This document shows positions 43,278 to 52,964 of a stretch of DNA of 64,000 nucleotides, piece by piece (position 1 is the stretch's first letter; every line of letters begins with the position of its first letter). The stretch covers positions 6,439 through 70,438 of the forward strand of contig JAZMZG010000037.1 of assembly GCA_045585835.1 (NCBI GenBank). The letters are read 5' to 3'. The position numbers and the translations under genes are program-made. This DNA comes from CALCTE01 sp045585835. Its GTDB lineage: Bacteria > Bacillota > Clostridia > Oscillospirales > CAG-272. Under the pieces are notes generated by a model. The model worked only from the letters and a program-made list of their open reading frames with translations. It did no database searches and was not told where the DNA came from.

Positions 43278-43306
43278 ATTGTACCATTTTTTTCAAAACA
43301 TAGCAA
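43278..43306 (-). promoter_or_regulatory. Promoter of the DUF5711-cvpA-clpE group
   Basis: Minus strand TTGCTA (43306-43301), 17-base spacer ending in TGG, TACAAT (43283-43278). Confidence 0.55.
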
Positions 43307-43336
43307 TACCGATTTAAAAAATTTAACATAAATAAC

Positions 43337-43365
43337 TTGATAAATTTAGAAAAATATAATATAAT
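43337..43365 (+). promoter_or_regulatory. Promoter of the penicillin-binding protein gene
   Basis: TTGATA, 17-base spacer, TATAAT, ending 27 bases before the start codon, which has AGGGGTGG upstream. Confidence 0.65.
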
Positions 43366-43392
43366 TAAATCAAATCATAAAAGGGGTGGCTT

Positions 43393-45375
43393 ATGAAGAA
43401 TTACAGATCTGCGTTCAGATACAGCGTTATCTTAATTATATTTGCCGTTTTCTTGGTTGCATACACGGGCAGACTGTTTTCTTTACAAGTCGCCAACAAG
43501 TACAATTACAACATATCCGAAACAAATACATACAAAAAATATGTTACTGTCAAAGCGCTTAGGGGCCGTATTTTTGACAGAAACGGTGTCTTACTTGTTT
43601 CAAACAAGGTTTCGTATAACATACAAATAAACAAATATTCCATAAGTGATTCGGATTTGCCGAAGACCGTTCATTCCCTATTAACTCTTCTTAAGCAAAA
43701 CGGCATTGAAATAAACGACAGATTTCTTATTACCGAAAAGGAGCCGTTTGGGTTTAAAGACGGTTACTTTGAAAACTACGGAAGCATTTTCAGCAAATAT
43801 GCAAAGGACAATATCAAAATCGAAAATTATACCGCAATTGAGCTTATGGAATATCTTATAAGCAAATATTCGCTTGAAAGCTACAGTAGCTCGGAGGCAA
43901 GGGCCATTATCGGTCAACTTTTCGAAATGTACGTTGCAAACTACGGTTACGGAAATCCTTATGAGTTTGCAAGTGAAATAGATTCCGAACAAATTATAGG
44001 TATTGCCGACAAGATTATGCTCATCGACGGCGTTGAACTTTCATATTCATCGGAACGAGAAATATTGCACGGTGATTTTGCTTCGCATATTATCGGCACA
44101 GTAGGCGAAATATATAAAGAAGATTACGAAAAATATGCCGCAGAGGGCTATCCGATGAATGCTATTGTGGGACGAAGCGGCGTGGAAAAAGCCTTTGAAT
44201 CATATCTACGTTCATACGACGGAACTATAGTGCAAGAAATTGATGAAAACGGGTGCGTAATAAGCGCATATTATGAAACTAAGCCTATTTCCGGCAAGGA
44301 CGTATATTTGACTCTTGATTACAACGTTCAAATGTCAACACAAAAAGCACTTGAATATACCATAACTACTTATGCTCCTCTCGACGGAGCGGGAGCGATA
44401 GTCGTTCAGGATCCCAATAACGCCGACATACTTGCTATAGCATCTTATCCAACGTATAATCTCGATGAGTATAACAGCAATTATAACGAAATTTCCACAT
44501 CCCCCAATTCTCCTCTCTTAAACAGAGCCTTAAACGGTCTTTATGAGCCGGGCTCCACGTTTAAGGTATTGACGAGTATCGCAGCTCTTGAAGAAGAGAT
44601 AATATATCCATACACGAAGATATTTGATTCGGGAACGTACAGCAAATACGCTCCATCTTATACACCGCACTGTTGGATCTATAATAAGTACAGGTATGGA
44701 CACGGTTGGCTCGACGTAACCGGCGCTCTTCAAAATTCCTGCAACTACTTTTTCTTCGATGTCGGTGATAAATTGGGCATTAACACGCTTAATGAATATG
44801 CAAAGCGTTTCGGGCTCGGTGAGCTTTCGGGGATAGAGATAGGTGAATCAGCAGGTATACTTGCGGGTCCCGAGCACAGACAAGCTATGCAAGGCACTTG
44901 GTACGGCGGCGATACGCTCCAAGCGGCAATCGGACAATCGGACAACTTATTTACACCTATCCAATTGTCCAATTATATGTGTACGTTTTTAAATAAGGGT
45001 ACACGATACCAAAGTCATTTACTTCATTCGGTCAAAAATCACTATGACAACTCCGTATATTATCAAATGCCTCCCAATATTTTGGAACATACGGATTTTT
45101 CAAGCTCAACGTATGATGTCATAAAAAACGCGATGAAAAAGGTTGTCGAAGACGGTACGGCCGCTACTATATTTAATAAAACAACGGTACCGATAGGCGG
45201 AAAAACCGGTACAGCCGATACTGGAAAGGGAAATGCAAACGCAGTATTTATAGGCTTTGCACCTTATGATGATCCCACAATTTGTGTGACGGTAGTAATT
45301 GAGCACGGAAGCAAAGGAACATACGCTGCATTAGCGGCAAAAATGGTTATTGAAGAATATTTCGAAGAAGAATAA
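43393..45375 (+). CDS. Penicillin-binding protein, class B transpeptidase
   Basis: The 660-residue protein has a single N-terminal membrane helix (about 8-30), a dimerisation/linker domain (RGRIFDRNGVLL; GRSGVEKAFESYL) and a transpeptidase domain. That domain has the three active-site motifs: STFK (Ser nucleophile), SCN and KTGT. It cross-links peptidoglycan at the outer face of the membrane. The long pedestal insert (about 95-230) resembles PBP2/MrdA more than FtsI, but no PASTA domain is present, so it is not a SpoVD. It has its own promoter and terminator. Confidence 0.9.
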   Translation: MKNYRSAFRYSVILIIFAVFLVAYTGRLFSLQVANKYNYNISETNTYKKYVTVKALRGRIFDRNGVLLVSNKVSYNIQINKYSISDSDLPKTVHSLLTLLKQNGIEINDRFLITEKEPFGFKDGYFENYGSIFSKYAKDNIKIENYTAIELMEYLISKYSLESYSSSEARAIIGQLFEMYVANYGYGNPYEFASEIDSEQIIGIADKIMLIDGVELSYSSEREILHGDFASHIIGTVGEIYKEDYEKYAAEGYPMNAIVGRSGVEKAFESYLRSYDGTIVQEIDENGCVISAYYETKPISGKDVYLTLDYNVQMSTQKALEYTITTYAPLDGAGAIVVQDPNNADILAIASYPTYNLDEYNSNYNEISTSPNSPLLNRALNGLYEPGSTFKVLTSIAALEEEIIYPYTKIFDSGTYSKYAPSYTPHCWIYNKYRYGHGWLDVTGALQNSCNYFFFDVGDKLGINTLNEYAKRFGLGELSGIEIGESAGILAGPEHRQAMQGTWYGGDTLQAAIGQSDNLFTPIQLSNYMCTFLNKGTRYQSHLLHSVKNHYDNSVYYQMPPNILEHTDFSSSTYDVIKNAMKKVVEDGTAATIFNKTTVPIGGKTGTADTGKGNANAVFIGFAPYDDPTICVTVVIEHGSKGTYAALAAKMVIEEYFEEE

Positions 45376-45377
45376 CT

Positions 45378-45413
45378 AAAAAAGCAAAGCGTTTGCACGC
45401 TTTGCTTTTTTTA
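45378..45413. terminator. Bidirectional terminator
   Basis: AAAAAGCAAAGCG pairs with CGCTTTGCTTTTT around TTTGCA, between the convergent PBP and foldase genes. Confidence 0.88.
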
Positions 45414-45419
45414 TTACGT

Positions 45420-46928
45420 TTATTCAATACTTGAAAATATTGGCATATTTACAATGTCGTATTGGTCGATCTTCTCAGAAATAACTATATCGTTGCCAAG
45501 TGCCGAAAGTTTCTCGTCAAAAACTTGACGGGTGATCATCTCTTGTATTACGTACTTGATATTATCGTTCAAATCATCTTCCGAAAGCTGAAGTTTTTTG
45601 ATAAGATGTATACCGTAAGACGTTTCAAGTTTCTTGAGTTCTCCAACCTGCATTGAGAAAACGCAGTCGGAAAAAGTCTGGTCGTAATCACCGTTTTCAA
45701 AAACGAATCCGTCATAAGTATCTTCCGTATCGTCACTGTATTCTTTTACCGCTGTGTTATAATCTATAGTTCCGTTTTGAATTTTAGTCCAAATATCTTC
45801 AGCTTGTGTACGTTTTTCGGATTTTTGCGTGTCGGTAAGATATGAATAATTGCCTTCATCGTCAAAAGCATAATTCAAATCAAAGAAAACGTGTTGCGCT
45901 TTTACGTAATTTTCATAAAAATACTCTTTGATAATTTCATCTGTTATTTTATCTGTTCCGTTTTCACCAAACAAATCTTCATAAACGTGATTGGTTATCT
46001 CTTCGAAAATGAATATTTGTTTTAACAGCTCCGTATCCGCATTAAACTTTGAAAGAATTACGTTGAATGACTCTTCTCCGCCGTTTGTCTCAACAGCTTC
46101 TTTGATCTGTTCGTTAACTGAAGTCAAAATTTCTTCGGACACACCTTCATTGTCTTGGAAATAAAGATATGCGGACTCAAGCATTTGCTCTACTGCGGTC
46201 TTGCAATCATCCATAAACATCATTTGGAAGGTGGTGCCGTTTTCATCGATCTCGGTAGCCCAAACTTCAGGAGAATCCTCGCCCAAATAGTATTCGACCA
46301 TCTGTGTCTTATACGATGCAAGCCAATATTCATACATAGCATCGGTGATTTCAACGTCGCCAAGCTGCATAACTACGCTGTCGCATACTACGTTGCAAAC
46401 CGCTTCATATCCGTATGAAGTCTCAACTTTTATCTGTGCCCTGCCCTTTGAAACCCTCGTCACTTTGCCGTCTGCTACGGTAGCTATGGATTCATCGGAC
46501 GAGCTCCATTTCTTTATTCTGTCAGTTTCGTCGGTAAGTGTAGCAGTAAGATAAGCCCTCTCGCCGTCGTTATCAAAGATCAAACTGTATGTATTGAGCT
46601 TTACTCCGCCGTCTGCTTTTAAGCATTTGACATTAAAATCGTTAGAGCAAGTCTTTTTGCTGTTTGCAGACGTTCCGTTTGCAGTAACGACCGCTTCTCC
46701 TTCACCAACGTACGTTATCTTTCCCGAAGCAACCTTTACAACTTCTTCGTTTGAACTGACCCATTCAACCTCTGCGTCATTTCCGAGCTTATTATATATA
46801 TCCGTTGCCAAAAGCTGCACGGTTTCACCGCTTTTAAGAACGATGGGGGCAGTTTCTTTTGCAGGCGAGCAAGCGCAAAACGTTGATAAAATCACAACAA
46901 TTAGCAGTATCGATATTGACTTTTTCAT
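45420..46928 (-). CDS. Parvulin-type foldase lipoprotein with bacterial Ig-like repeats
   Basis: The 502-residue lipoprotein (signal with lipobox TFCAC) has two Big_2 immunoglobulin-like modules (VEWVSSNEEVVKVASGKITYVGEGEAVVTA, about 35-100; IKKWSSSDESIATVADGKVTRVSKGRAQIKV, about 105-180). A SurA/PrsA-like chaperone region follows, then a C-terminal rotamase segment (QHVFFDL...FSMQVGELKKLETSYGIHLIKK, about 345-465). PrsA proteins fold secreted proteins, including penicillin-binding proteins. The Ig repeats in front of a parvulin are an unusual combination. It follows a second foldase gene. Confidence 0.82.
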   Translation of the reverse strand: MKKSISILLIVVILSTFCACSPAKETAPIVLKSGETVQLLATDIYNKLGNDAEVEWVSSNEEVVKVASGKITYVGEGEAVVTANGTSANSKKTCSNDFNVKCLKADGGVKLNTYSLIFDNDGERAYLTATLTDETDRIKKWSSSDESIATVADGKVTRVSKGRAQIKVETSYGYEAVCNVVCDSVVMQLGDVEITDAMYEYWLASYKTQMVEYYLGEDSPEVWATEIDENGTTFQMMFMDDCKTAVEQMLESAYLYFQDNEGVSEEILTSVNEQIKEAVETNGGEESFNVILSKFNADTELLKQIFIFEEITNHVYEDLFGENGTDKITDEIIKEYFYENYVKAQHVFFDLNYAFDDEGNYSYLTDTQKSEKRTQAEDIWTKIQNGTIDYNTAVKEYSDDTEDTYDGFVFENGDYDQTFSDCVFSMQVGELKKLETSYGIHLIKKLQLSEDDLNDNIKYVIQEMITRQVFDEKLSALGNDIVISEKIDQYDIVNMPIFSSIE

Positions 46929-46946
46929 AATTATTTCCTTTCGCCA

Positions 46947-48044
46947 TTAAACCAATAATTTTGCATATACGGGGTCTATTGATTCAATCTTTTCTTTGTC
47001 AACAACTACATCATTTATATACGTATCAAGGATCCTATCCTCCGCCTCTGCTTCAAACTCGGCTTTTATTGTATCCTCTATTTGCGTCTTTTGCGCAGGG
47101 GTGATATCATATTTTTTTATAATATGAAAACCGATTCCCTCGGATTCAATAAGCCTTATGTCGCCGATTTCCATATCAATTGCCGCTTCAACGAAAGACT
47201 CTGTCATTTCCGTATTTATATTCACAAGATAACCGTCGGGTGAATAATCGTCATTGGAATATTCAAGAAAATCTTCAAACTCGGCCGCTCCGGAGATAAT
47301 AGTATCGTATATTTCTTGTGCTCGTGCTTTTATCTTCTGATAATCCTCTTCTTCGAGTTCTTTAATGCTTCCGTTAGTATCAAAGCTTACAGAATAAAGA
47401 AAAATATGATTTACATTGGAATAACCGAAGGCATCAACCGTATCGTCATACGCATTGTTTACCATCTTGTCGGTAACTTCATATTTTCCGCCCGGCGCCA
47501 AAAGACTCGTGAGAAGCTTTTGCGTTTTATACTGATAGGTAAGAACTTTTTTGTACGTAGCTTCGGTTATGTCGTACTGCTTTAAATACTCCTTAAGAGT
47601 AGTGCCGCCCGACTCTAACGACTCGGAGACCTGCATTATTGCACTGTCGATGGCTTCATTGTCGGCATCGGTCATAGCAAATCCGTATTCATCAAAAAGC
47701 TTTTCGGCAACAAGATAGCTTTTTCCGATAACTATCGCTTCATCTCTGACTATTTGTGCTAGCGTAAACTCGCTGTCACCGTAACTGTTGCTCCAAAATT
47801 CATACGATGTTAAATCGTAAAGTGCAAGGTCTTCGCCCGCAGCCTGTAAATTCTGTGCAAAAACCTTGTATTCCTCTGTTTTGCAAAATGAAACGAGCCA
47901 TTCAAACACCTCGGTATCAAGCTTGTATTTTCCGTAGTCAAGACTCATTACATATTCGTCTTTACAAGCAGTAAAGCAAACCAAAGAAGTAATCAAAATA
48001 ATGGTTGATAAAATCAATGATAACCGTCTTTTAGAAGATAGCAT
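46947..48044 (-). CDS. PrsA/SurA-like peptidylprolyl isomerase lipoprotein
   Basis: The 365-residue lipoprotein (signal ending FTAC) has a helical chaperone region and a C-terminal parvulin-like segment (VNHIFLYSV, ARAQEIYDTIISGAAEFEDFLEYSNDD, MEIGDIRLIESEGIGFHIIKKYDI). It lies 18 bases upstream of the Ig-repeat foldase, so the two are co-expressed and may share clients. It is the first gene of the pair, with TATAAT about 40 bases upstream but no clear -35. Confidence 0.82.
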   Translation of the reverse strand: MLSSKRRLSLILSTIILITSLVCFTACKDEYVMSLDYGKYKLDTEVFEWLVSFCKTEEYKVFAQNLQAAGEDLALYDLTSYEFWSNSYGDSEFTLAQIVRDEAIVIGKSYLVAEKLFDEYGFAMTDADNEAIDSAIMQVSESLESGGTTLKEYLKQYDITEATYKKVLTYQYKTQKLLTSLLAPGGKYEVTDKMVNNAYDDTVDAFGYSNVNHIFLYSVSFDTNGSIKELEEEDYQKIKARAQEIYDTIISGAAEFEDFLEYSNDDYSPDGYLVNINTEMTESFVEAAIDMEIGDIRLIESEGIGFHIIKKYDITPAQKTQIEDTIKAEFEAEAEDRILDTYINDVVVDKEKIESIDPVYAKLLV

Positions 48045-48104
48045 AATCTTACATTTTCCTTATATGTTGATTTAAAAATTATATTCAAAAAACCTTAAAA
48101 TAGC

Positions 48105-48138
48105 CTTAAAGAAAGGGAGATATCCCCCTTTCTTTAAG
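48105..48138 (-). terminator. Hairpin downstream of the radical SAM gene
   Basis: A 13-bp perfect stem (CTTAAAGAAAGGG with CCCTTTCTTTAAG). The minus-strand run after it is GCTATTTTAAGGTTTTTT, so termination may be imperfect. Confidence 0.6.
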
Positions 48139-48143
48139 CAAAA

Positions 48144-49712
48144 TTATTCATATTTTTGTGTCTGCTTTTTATCTCTCATCTTCTTAATTTTTTTATCGCG
48201 TAATTTCATATAAAGAGAGGGTAAAACAGCCCTGCCGATATTTTTAGCATTAAGCCAGATCCACTCTTTTGCATCACTCAAAAATACCATCGTGCGACGA
48301 GGCGTGAGAGGTCCGAGGAACCAAAAATCAAGCCATTTTTCATATCTTTCGCCTTTTTTGCCGCCCATAGCAAACGCTTTCTTATATTTTTTGATGTAAT
48401 ATAAGAAATAATTATGAACAAAAAGGACTTGATACGGCGGGAACTGTTTTTGTATCAAAAATACACGTTTAGAGCCGTCAATTACATCCGGCACTTCCCC
48501 TGCCTCTTTTGCAATATCGGCAAGTATAGTCATAGGATACGGCGTAAAGATATTCGGGATCGCTCTGTCCGATTTAAGACGTGCGTTGAGTTTGATGGTT
48601 TTAAGCGCTTTTGAAAGATTTTCGTAAGGGAGTCCTATGATGTTATATGCAAGACCCGTGATATGATATTTGTGGAACCAATTGAACGCATTTATCATCT
48701 GCTCGTCGGACATATAACGGTGCAAGTATTTTTTACGTATTTCCTCGTCACCGCTTTCAACACCCACCTCGATAAGATAGCAGCCCGCATCAGCCATTCT
48801 GCGAACGGTATCCTCATCAAGAGCATCCAAACGAAGATTGCAAGTGAAGGGAAGCTTTATCTCATTTGTGTACATTTCGATGAATTCATCAAACCACTTG
48901 GGATACATATTGAAAATTGCGTCACGGAAGTTAACGTAACGTATATTGGGATACTTTTCGAGTATACGTTTAAGATAGGATATTGCCTTATCGGGAGAAC
49001 GAAAACGGCAGTATTTAGCCTTATTGGGATAAATATTACGGAATTGAGAGTTGCCGCAATAAGTACAAGAGAAAAGGCAGCCTCTTGACATCATAACGAG
49101 AATCGTATCAACCTTCGTCGTTGAAAGATTTTTATAGTCAAAAAGTTCAAAATCGGGCAAGGGCAGTTCGTCCAAATCTTCAATAAGCGGACGCACTGCG
49201 TTTTTTTTCAGCGTTCCGTCGGGAAGCTTATACGCAAAGCCCTCAATATCAAGTATATCCTCATCGTTTGCAAGCTTGTCGCAAAGCTCAAGAGTGGGAT
49301 ATTCGCCTTCACCGAGACATACGCCGTCGACACCGTCGACAGCAAGTACCTCGTCGGGCACCAAAAGCACGTGGTATCCGCCACAATGTACGAATTTACA
49401 ACCTGCTTCTTTTGCCCATTTAACATATTTTTTAACATCTTCAAAAGCAGAGGAACGGCAAGTAAATCCAACGATATCCGCATCAAATTCAAGAAGCTTT
49501 TTCTTGAATTCCTTTTCGTTATGGGGATAAAGCAAATGGAAGAGCTTAACATCGTGTCCGCCTTGTTTCACAACAGCAGAAATAGACGCAAGACCCTCTT
49601 GATAATTACCGCCGCTATTACTTATAGCGGAGTCACCGGCATTATAGTCGGGATAAACCAAAAGCAGTTTTGTTTTGCCACCGTTTATTTTGATTCCGTA
49701 TGGATTATTCAT
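48144..49712 (-). CDS. B12-binding-domain radical SAM protein
   Basis: The 522-residue protein has an N-terminal cobalamin-binding-like Rossmann domain (KLLLVYPDYNAGDSA...HDVKLFHLLYP...DIVGFTCRSSAFEDVKKYVKWAKE) and a radical SAM domain with SRGCLFSCTYCGNSQFR, the CxxxCxxC cluster motif. The basic C-terminal tail is Lys-rich. Family members methylate, rearrange or couple unactivated carbons; this one has no recognisable precursor peptide or biosynthetic partner nearby. It is a single-gene unit. Confidence 0.83.
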   Translation of the reverse strand: MNNPYGIKINGGKTKLLLVYPDYNAGDSAISNSGGNYQEGLASISAVVKQGGHDVKLFHLLYPHNEKEFKKKLLEFDADIVGFTCRSSAFEDVKKYVKWAKEAGCKFVHCGGYHVLLVPDEVLAVDGVDGVCLGEGEYPTLELCDKLANDEDILDIEGFAYKLPDGTLKKNAVRPLIEDLDELPLPDFELFDYKNLSTTKVDTILVMMSRGCLFSCTYCGNSQFRNIYPNKAKYCRFRSPDKAISYLKRILEKYPNIRYVNFRDAIFNMYPKWFDEFIEMYTNEIKLPFTCNLRLDALDEDTVRRMADAGCYLIEVGVESGDEEIRKKYLHRYMSDEQMINAFNWFHKYHITGLAYNIIGLPYENLSKALKTIKLNARLKSDRAIPNIFTPYPMTILADIAKEAGEVPDVIDGSKRVFLIQKQFPPYQVLFVHNYFLYYIKKYKKAFAMGGKKGERYEKWLDFWFLGPLTPRRTMVFLSDAKEWIWLNAKNIGRAVLPSLYMKLRDKKIKKMRDKKQTQKYE

Positions 49713-49748
49713 AATGCACTTCCTTGTAGATAATTTAGGTTAAAAATT

Positions 49749-49777
49749 ATTATAGCATCATTAATCTGAAATGTCAA
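49749..49777 (-). promoter_or_regulatory. Promoter of the B12-radical SAM gene
   Basis: Minus strand consensus TTGACA (49777-49772), 17-base spacer ending in TGC, TATAAT (49754-49749). Confidence 0.8.
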
Positions 49778-49878
49778 ATACAAATTGAAGGCAGATTGAA
49801 AAAGTTTTTTCGCTGTGAAAAAAAGAAGTTTTTTTCATATTATTTTTTTAAAAATCCATCTTATTCCTTACAAATTAC

Positions 49879-49907
49879 TTGAAAGATTTTTTTATGCGTG
49901 ATATAAT
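49879..49907 (+). promoter_or_regulatory. Promoter of the catabolic operon
   Basis: TTGAAA, 17-base spacer, TATAAT; about 79 bases of leader follow before the first start codon. A short inverted repeat, TGCC-GTTTT-GGCA (49923-49935), just downstream of the start region could be an operator. No regulator gene is adjacent. Confidence 0.7.
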
Positions 49908-49985
49908 TATTATGTATATTGATGCCGTTTTGGCAGACGTACAAGTTTATGAAAAAACAAATTAAAATAAGAAGGAGACAAATCA

Positions 49986-51032
49986 ATGAAAGCAATTTCC
50001 ATCACTGCTCCGGAAAAAATCGAAATTATCGATGTTCCTATCCCCGAGCTTGCCGACGATGAGCTTCTTATAAAAGTCGCTTATTCCGGTATATGCGGAA
50101 CGGACATCGGTATTTACGGCGGAGGTTTAAGCTTTGTTAAAAGCGGTCTTATCAAGTATCCCGTAAGAATCGGTCACGAATTTTCGGGTGTAGTTGAAAA
50201 GGTTGGTAAAAACGTAACCAAGTTTAAGCCCGGCGACAGAGTAATAACCGATAACGGCGTAAGCTGCCGTCACTGCAAGGCTTGCCTTGAAGGCAGAAAC
50301 ATTGAATGCGAAAATATGCGCTCTTTGGGTACGGTCAACTGCTGGGAAGGCTCCTTTGCCGAATACGTAAAAATGCCCGAGATACATACCTACCATCTTC
50401 CCGACTCAATAAGTCTTGAAGAAGCAGCTGTAATCGAGCCTGTAACAATTTCTCAGGTTTCGCTTATGAATGCCGAAGCTCTTGAGCCCGGCAAAACGGT
50501 TCTCGTAATCGGCACAGGTCCCATCGGTCTTGCTACCGCCAACCTCGCAATAAGCTATGGTGCAAAGAAGGTTTACATAGCCGGCAGAAAAGAAAACAAG
50601 CTTGAGATTGCCAGAGCTTATGGCGCTGAAACGATAAACGTAACCGAAACAAATCTTATTGAGTATATCGCAAAAGTCGGTAAGGTTGACGCCTGCATTG
50701 AAACGTCGGGCGCTATCGGTTGTATTGAAGAAGCTTGCAGATGCACCAAGAAGCACGGAACGGTTGCTCTTGCCGGATTCTACGAAAGACCTCTTGACGG
50801 CTTCCCCATTGACGACTTCGTATTAAGCGAAGTAAAGCTCGTAGGCGTTGAAGGTAAGTGGATCGCTCAGGATATTATGAACCTCATCGTTGAAGGAAAG
50901 CTTGATTTGAAGCCCCTTATAACCCATCGCTTCAGCTTTGAAGAAGCGCCTCAAGTAATTGCGGAAGGCAACACTTCAAAATATAAAGAAAAAATCAGAA
51001 TGTTGGTACACGTAAATCCCGATCTTGTTTAA
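49986..51032 (+). CDS. Zinc-dependent medium-chain dehydrogenase (polyol/sugar type)
   Basis: The 348-residue MDR enzyme has catalytic zinc ligands in GICGTDIG and IGHEFSGVV, a complete structural-zinc lobe (CRHCKACLEGRNIEC) and the Rossmann motif VIGTGPIGLATANLA. It is closest in pattern to the sorbitol/threonine/butanediol dehydrogenase group, which oxidise a secondary alcohol with NAD(P). It is the first gene of the operon with AAGGAG upstream. Two readings fit the context: 2,3-butanediol dehydrogenase feeding the acetoin-type complex, or a sugar dehydrogenase giving a lactone for the next gene. Confidence 0.85.
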   Translation: MKAISITAPEKIEIIDVPIPELADDELLIKVAYSGICGTDIGIYGGGLSFVKSGLIKYPVRIGHEFSGVVEKVGKNVTKFKPGDRVITDNGVSCRHCKACLEGRNIECENMRSLGTVNCWEGSFAEYVKMPEIHTYHLPDSISLEEAAVIEPVTISQVSLMNAEALEPGKTVLVIGTGPIGLATANLAISYGAKKVYIAGRKENKLEIARAYGAETINVTETNLIEYIAKVGKVDACIETSGAIGCIEEACRCTKKHGTVALAGFYERPLDGFPIDDFVLSEVKLVGVEGKWIAQDIMNLIVEGKLDLKPLITHRFSFEEAPQVIAEGNTSKYKEKIRMLVHVNPDLV

Positions 51033-51055
51033 ACTAACGAAAGGATAACAGGAAA

Positions 51056-51826
51056 ATGGACGAAAAATACATACCCGATAAATCTTACGAAATAAAAAAG
51101 GGCGAGGTAGGAGTAATTTGGCTCGGTCAGGCAGGCTTTATGTTTATTGACAAAAACGGTCACAAGATAATGCTTGACCCCTATGCTTCCGATTCTTGCG
51201 AAAGACTTTGCGGATTCAGACGTCTCTCTCCCTTCCCCTTCAAAGAAGACGAGCTTTGCTGCGATACGCTTCTTCTTTCCCATCAGCACGAAGATCACTA
51301 CGATATGGATTACGTGCCCGCACTTTCAAAAAAGTGCAAGATGAATATTTTTGCATCTCCCTCTGCTGCCGCATTGTGTAAACGTGACGGTATCGATATG
51401 ACGACCGTTACCGAAATTGCAAGAGGACAGCGCTTCGAGGTCGGTGATATAAAGATGCAAGGTGTATTTTCCGATCACGGTGAAATGGCTCCCGATGCAC
51501 TCGGCTTCATTATCGACATCGACGGATACGTAATTTATATCACGGGCGACACGGGATACAATATCGAAAAGATAAAAGAAGCGGTAAAAGTAAAGCCTGA
51601 CCTTCTCATCGCACCCATCAACGGAGCATACGGCAACCTTAACGAAGAGGAGGCTGCAAAGCTCACCGTTGAGCTTGAGGCGGAGAACATAATCCCTTGT
51701 CACTATTGGACATTTATGCAACACGGCGGCAACCCCCAAAAATTTGCTGATATTGCTGAAGATATGGGTATTGCCGACAGAGTCAAGTTCATGCGTCCCG
51801 GCAATATAGCCGTATTTTCAAAATAA
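51056..51826 (+). CDS. UlaG-like metallo-beta-lactamase-fold hydrolase
   Basis: The 256-residue protein has the MBL metal motif LLSHQHEDHYD, further ligands in ITGDTGY and IPCHYWTF, and the Phe/Gly-rich C-terminus of UlaG-type enzymes. UlaG opens the lactone of ascorbate 6-phosphate, so a lactonase role after the dehydrogenase is attractive but inferred. It is 23 bases downstream of the dehydrogenase. Confidence 0.82.
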   Translation: MDEKYIPDKSYEIKKGEVGVIWLGQAGFMFIDKNGHKIMLDPYASDSCERLCGFRRLSPFPFKEDELCCDTLLLSHQHEDHYDMDYVPALSKKCKMNIFASPSAAALCKRDGIDMTTVTEIARGQRFEVGDIKMQGVFSDHGEMAPDALGFIIDIDGYVIYITGDTGYNIEKIKEAVKVKPDLLIAPINGAYGNLNEEEAAKLTVELEAENIIPCHYWTFMQHGGNPQKFADIAEDMGIADRVKFMRPGNIAVFSK

Positions 51827-51842
51827 TCAAGGAGGTATTGTA

Positions 51843-52937
51843 ATGGCAAACATTTACGGTAAGGAAATGAAAAAGGCCGACATTCTCCGTTTTGCAGGAA
51901 ATATCGACCAAATTGCAGGCATCCGTCATGAGGAGATACTTGACGACAGAGCAAGAGGTATTAAGGTTTACAATGTTGACAACAGCGTTCTTCAATATAC
52001 TCTTACGGAATCCAAGGCGCTTGATGTTTACGATTTCAAGTATAAGGGCATGGGACTTTGCTTTAAGTCTAAAGCAGGACTTGTAATGCCCGGCGCTTTA
52101 GATGCTAACGGTTGGAACTTCCACCGCGCTCAATGCTCCGGCGGTCTTATCTATTCTTGCGGATTTTCAAACGTAGGACTTTTCGGCGAAAACCCCAAGT
52201 GGCACGATTATGATATTTTCCACGGACGTATTCGTACTATTCCCGCAACCAATCTCCGTGCCGACTCCTATTGGGAGGGTGACGACTACATTCTTTCCGT
52301 TGCGGGCGAAATGAGAGAATGCGCTCTCTTTAAAGAAAATCTCGCAATAAGACGCGAGATTAAAACAAAGCTCGGCTCAAAAAGCTTCACTTTTAACACA
52401 GAGGTTGAAAATGAAGCTTTTGATGAAGCACCTTTAATGCATATGCTTCACATCAACTCCGGCTTCCCCGTAGTTGATAAGGATTCAAGATTTATCTGCA
52501 AAGTAAATAAAACGCATTCTATGAATCCCGTTGCTGAGGCAAATGTTGAAAACTTTAAAGTTATGAGTGCACCCATCGACAATCATCCCGAGGAAGTTTT
52601 TGTTCACGAGCCTTACTGCAACGAAGACGGAATCTGCGCATCGGCTATTGTAAACGATAAAACAAAGCTCGGTATTATGATTAAATTCAAGGTTGACCAG
52701 TTCCCCTATCTTCTTGAATGGAAGAGCATGGGCTCAGGCGACTACGTACTTGGTATGCAACCCACAAACTGCTTTGCATCGGGTACCGAATACGAGCTTA
52801 AGAAAAACGGCAAGCTTCCTATGATAAAGCCCGGTGAAAAGAAGTGCTTTGACCTCGAAGTAACCGTACTTGACGGTGAAAAGGATATCGCCGAAGCAGA
52901 AGCTTTTATTAATTCGCTTTCCATTGTTAAAAATTAA
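51843..52937 (+). CDS. DUF4432 family, aldose-epimerase-like protein
   Basis: The 364-residue beta-sandwich protein matches DUF4432 of the galactose-mutarotase-like superfamily (GLCFKSKAGLVMPGALDANGWNFHRAQCSGGLIYSCGFSNVG; LMHMLHINSGFPVVD; LGMQPTNCFASG). The conserved His and acidic residues expected for sugar binding are present. It suggests that the operon handles a cyclic sugar or sugar acid. It is 16 bases from the MBL gene with AAGGAGG upstream. Confidence 0.8.
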   Translation: MANIYGKEMKKADILRFAGNIDQIAGIRHEEILDDRARGIKVYNVDNSVLQYTLTESKALDVYDFKYKGMGLCFKSKAGLVMPGALDANGWNFHRAQCSGGLIYSCGFSNVGLFGENPKWHDYDIFHGRIRTIPATNLRADSYWEGDDYILSVAGEMRECALFKENLAIRREIKTKLGSKSFTFNTEVENEAFDEAPLMHMLHINSGFPVVDKDSRFICKVNKTHSMNPVAEANVENFKVMSAPIDNHPEEVFVHEPYCNEDGICASAIVNDKTKLGIMIKFKVDQFPYLLEWKSMGSGDYVLGMQPTNCFASGTEYELKKNGKLPMIKPGEKKCFDLEVTVLDGEKDIAEAEAFINSLSIVKN

Positions 52938-52964
52938 AATATAAATACACGAAAGGAAATCACC

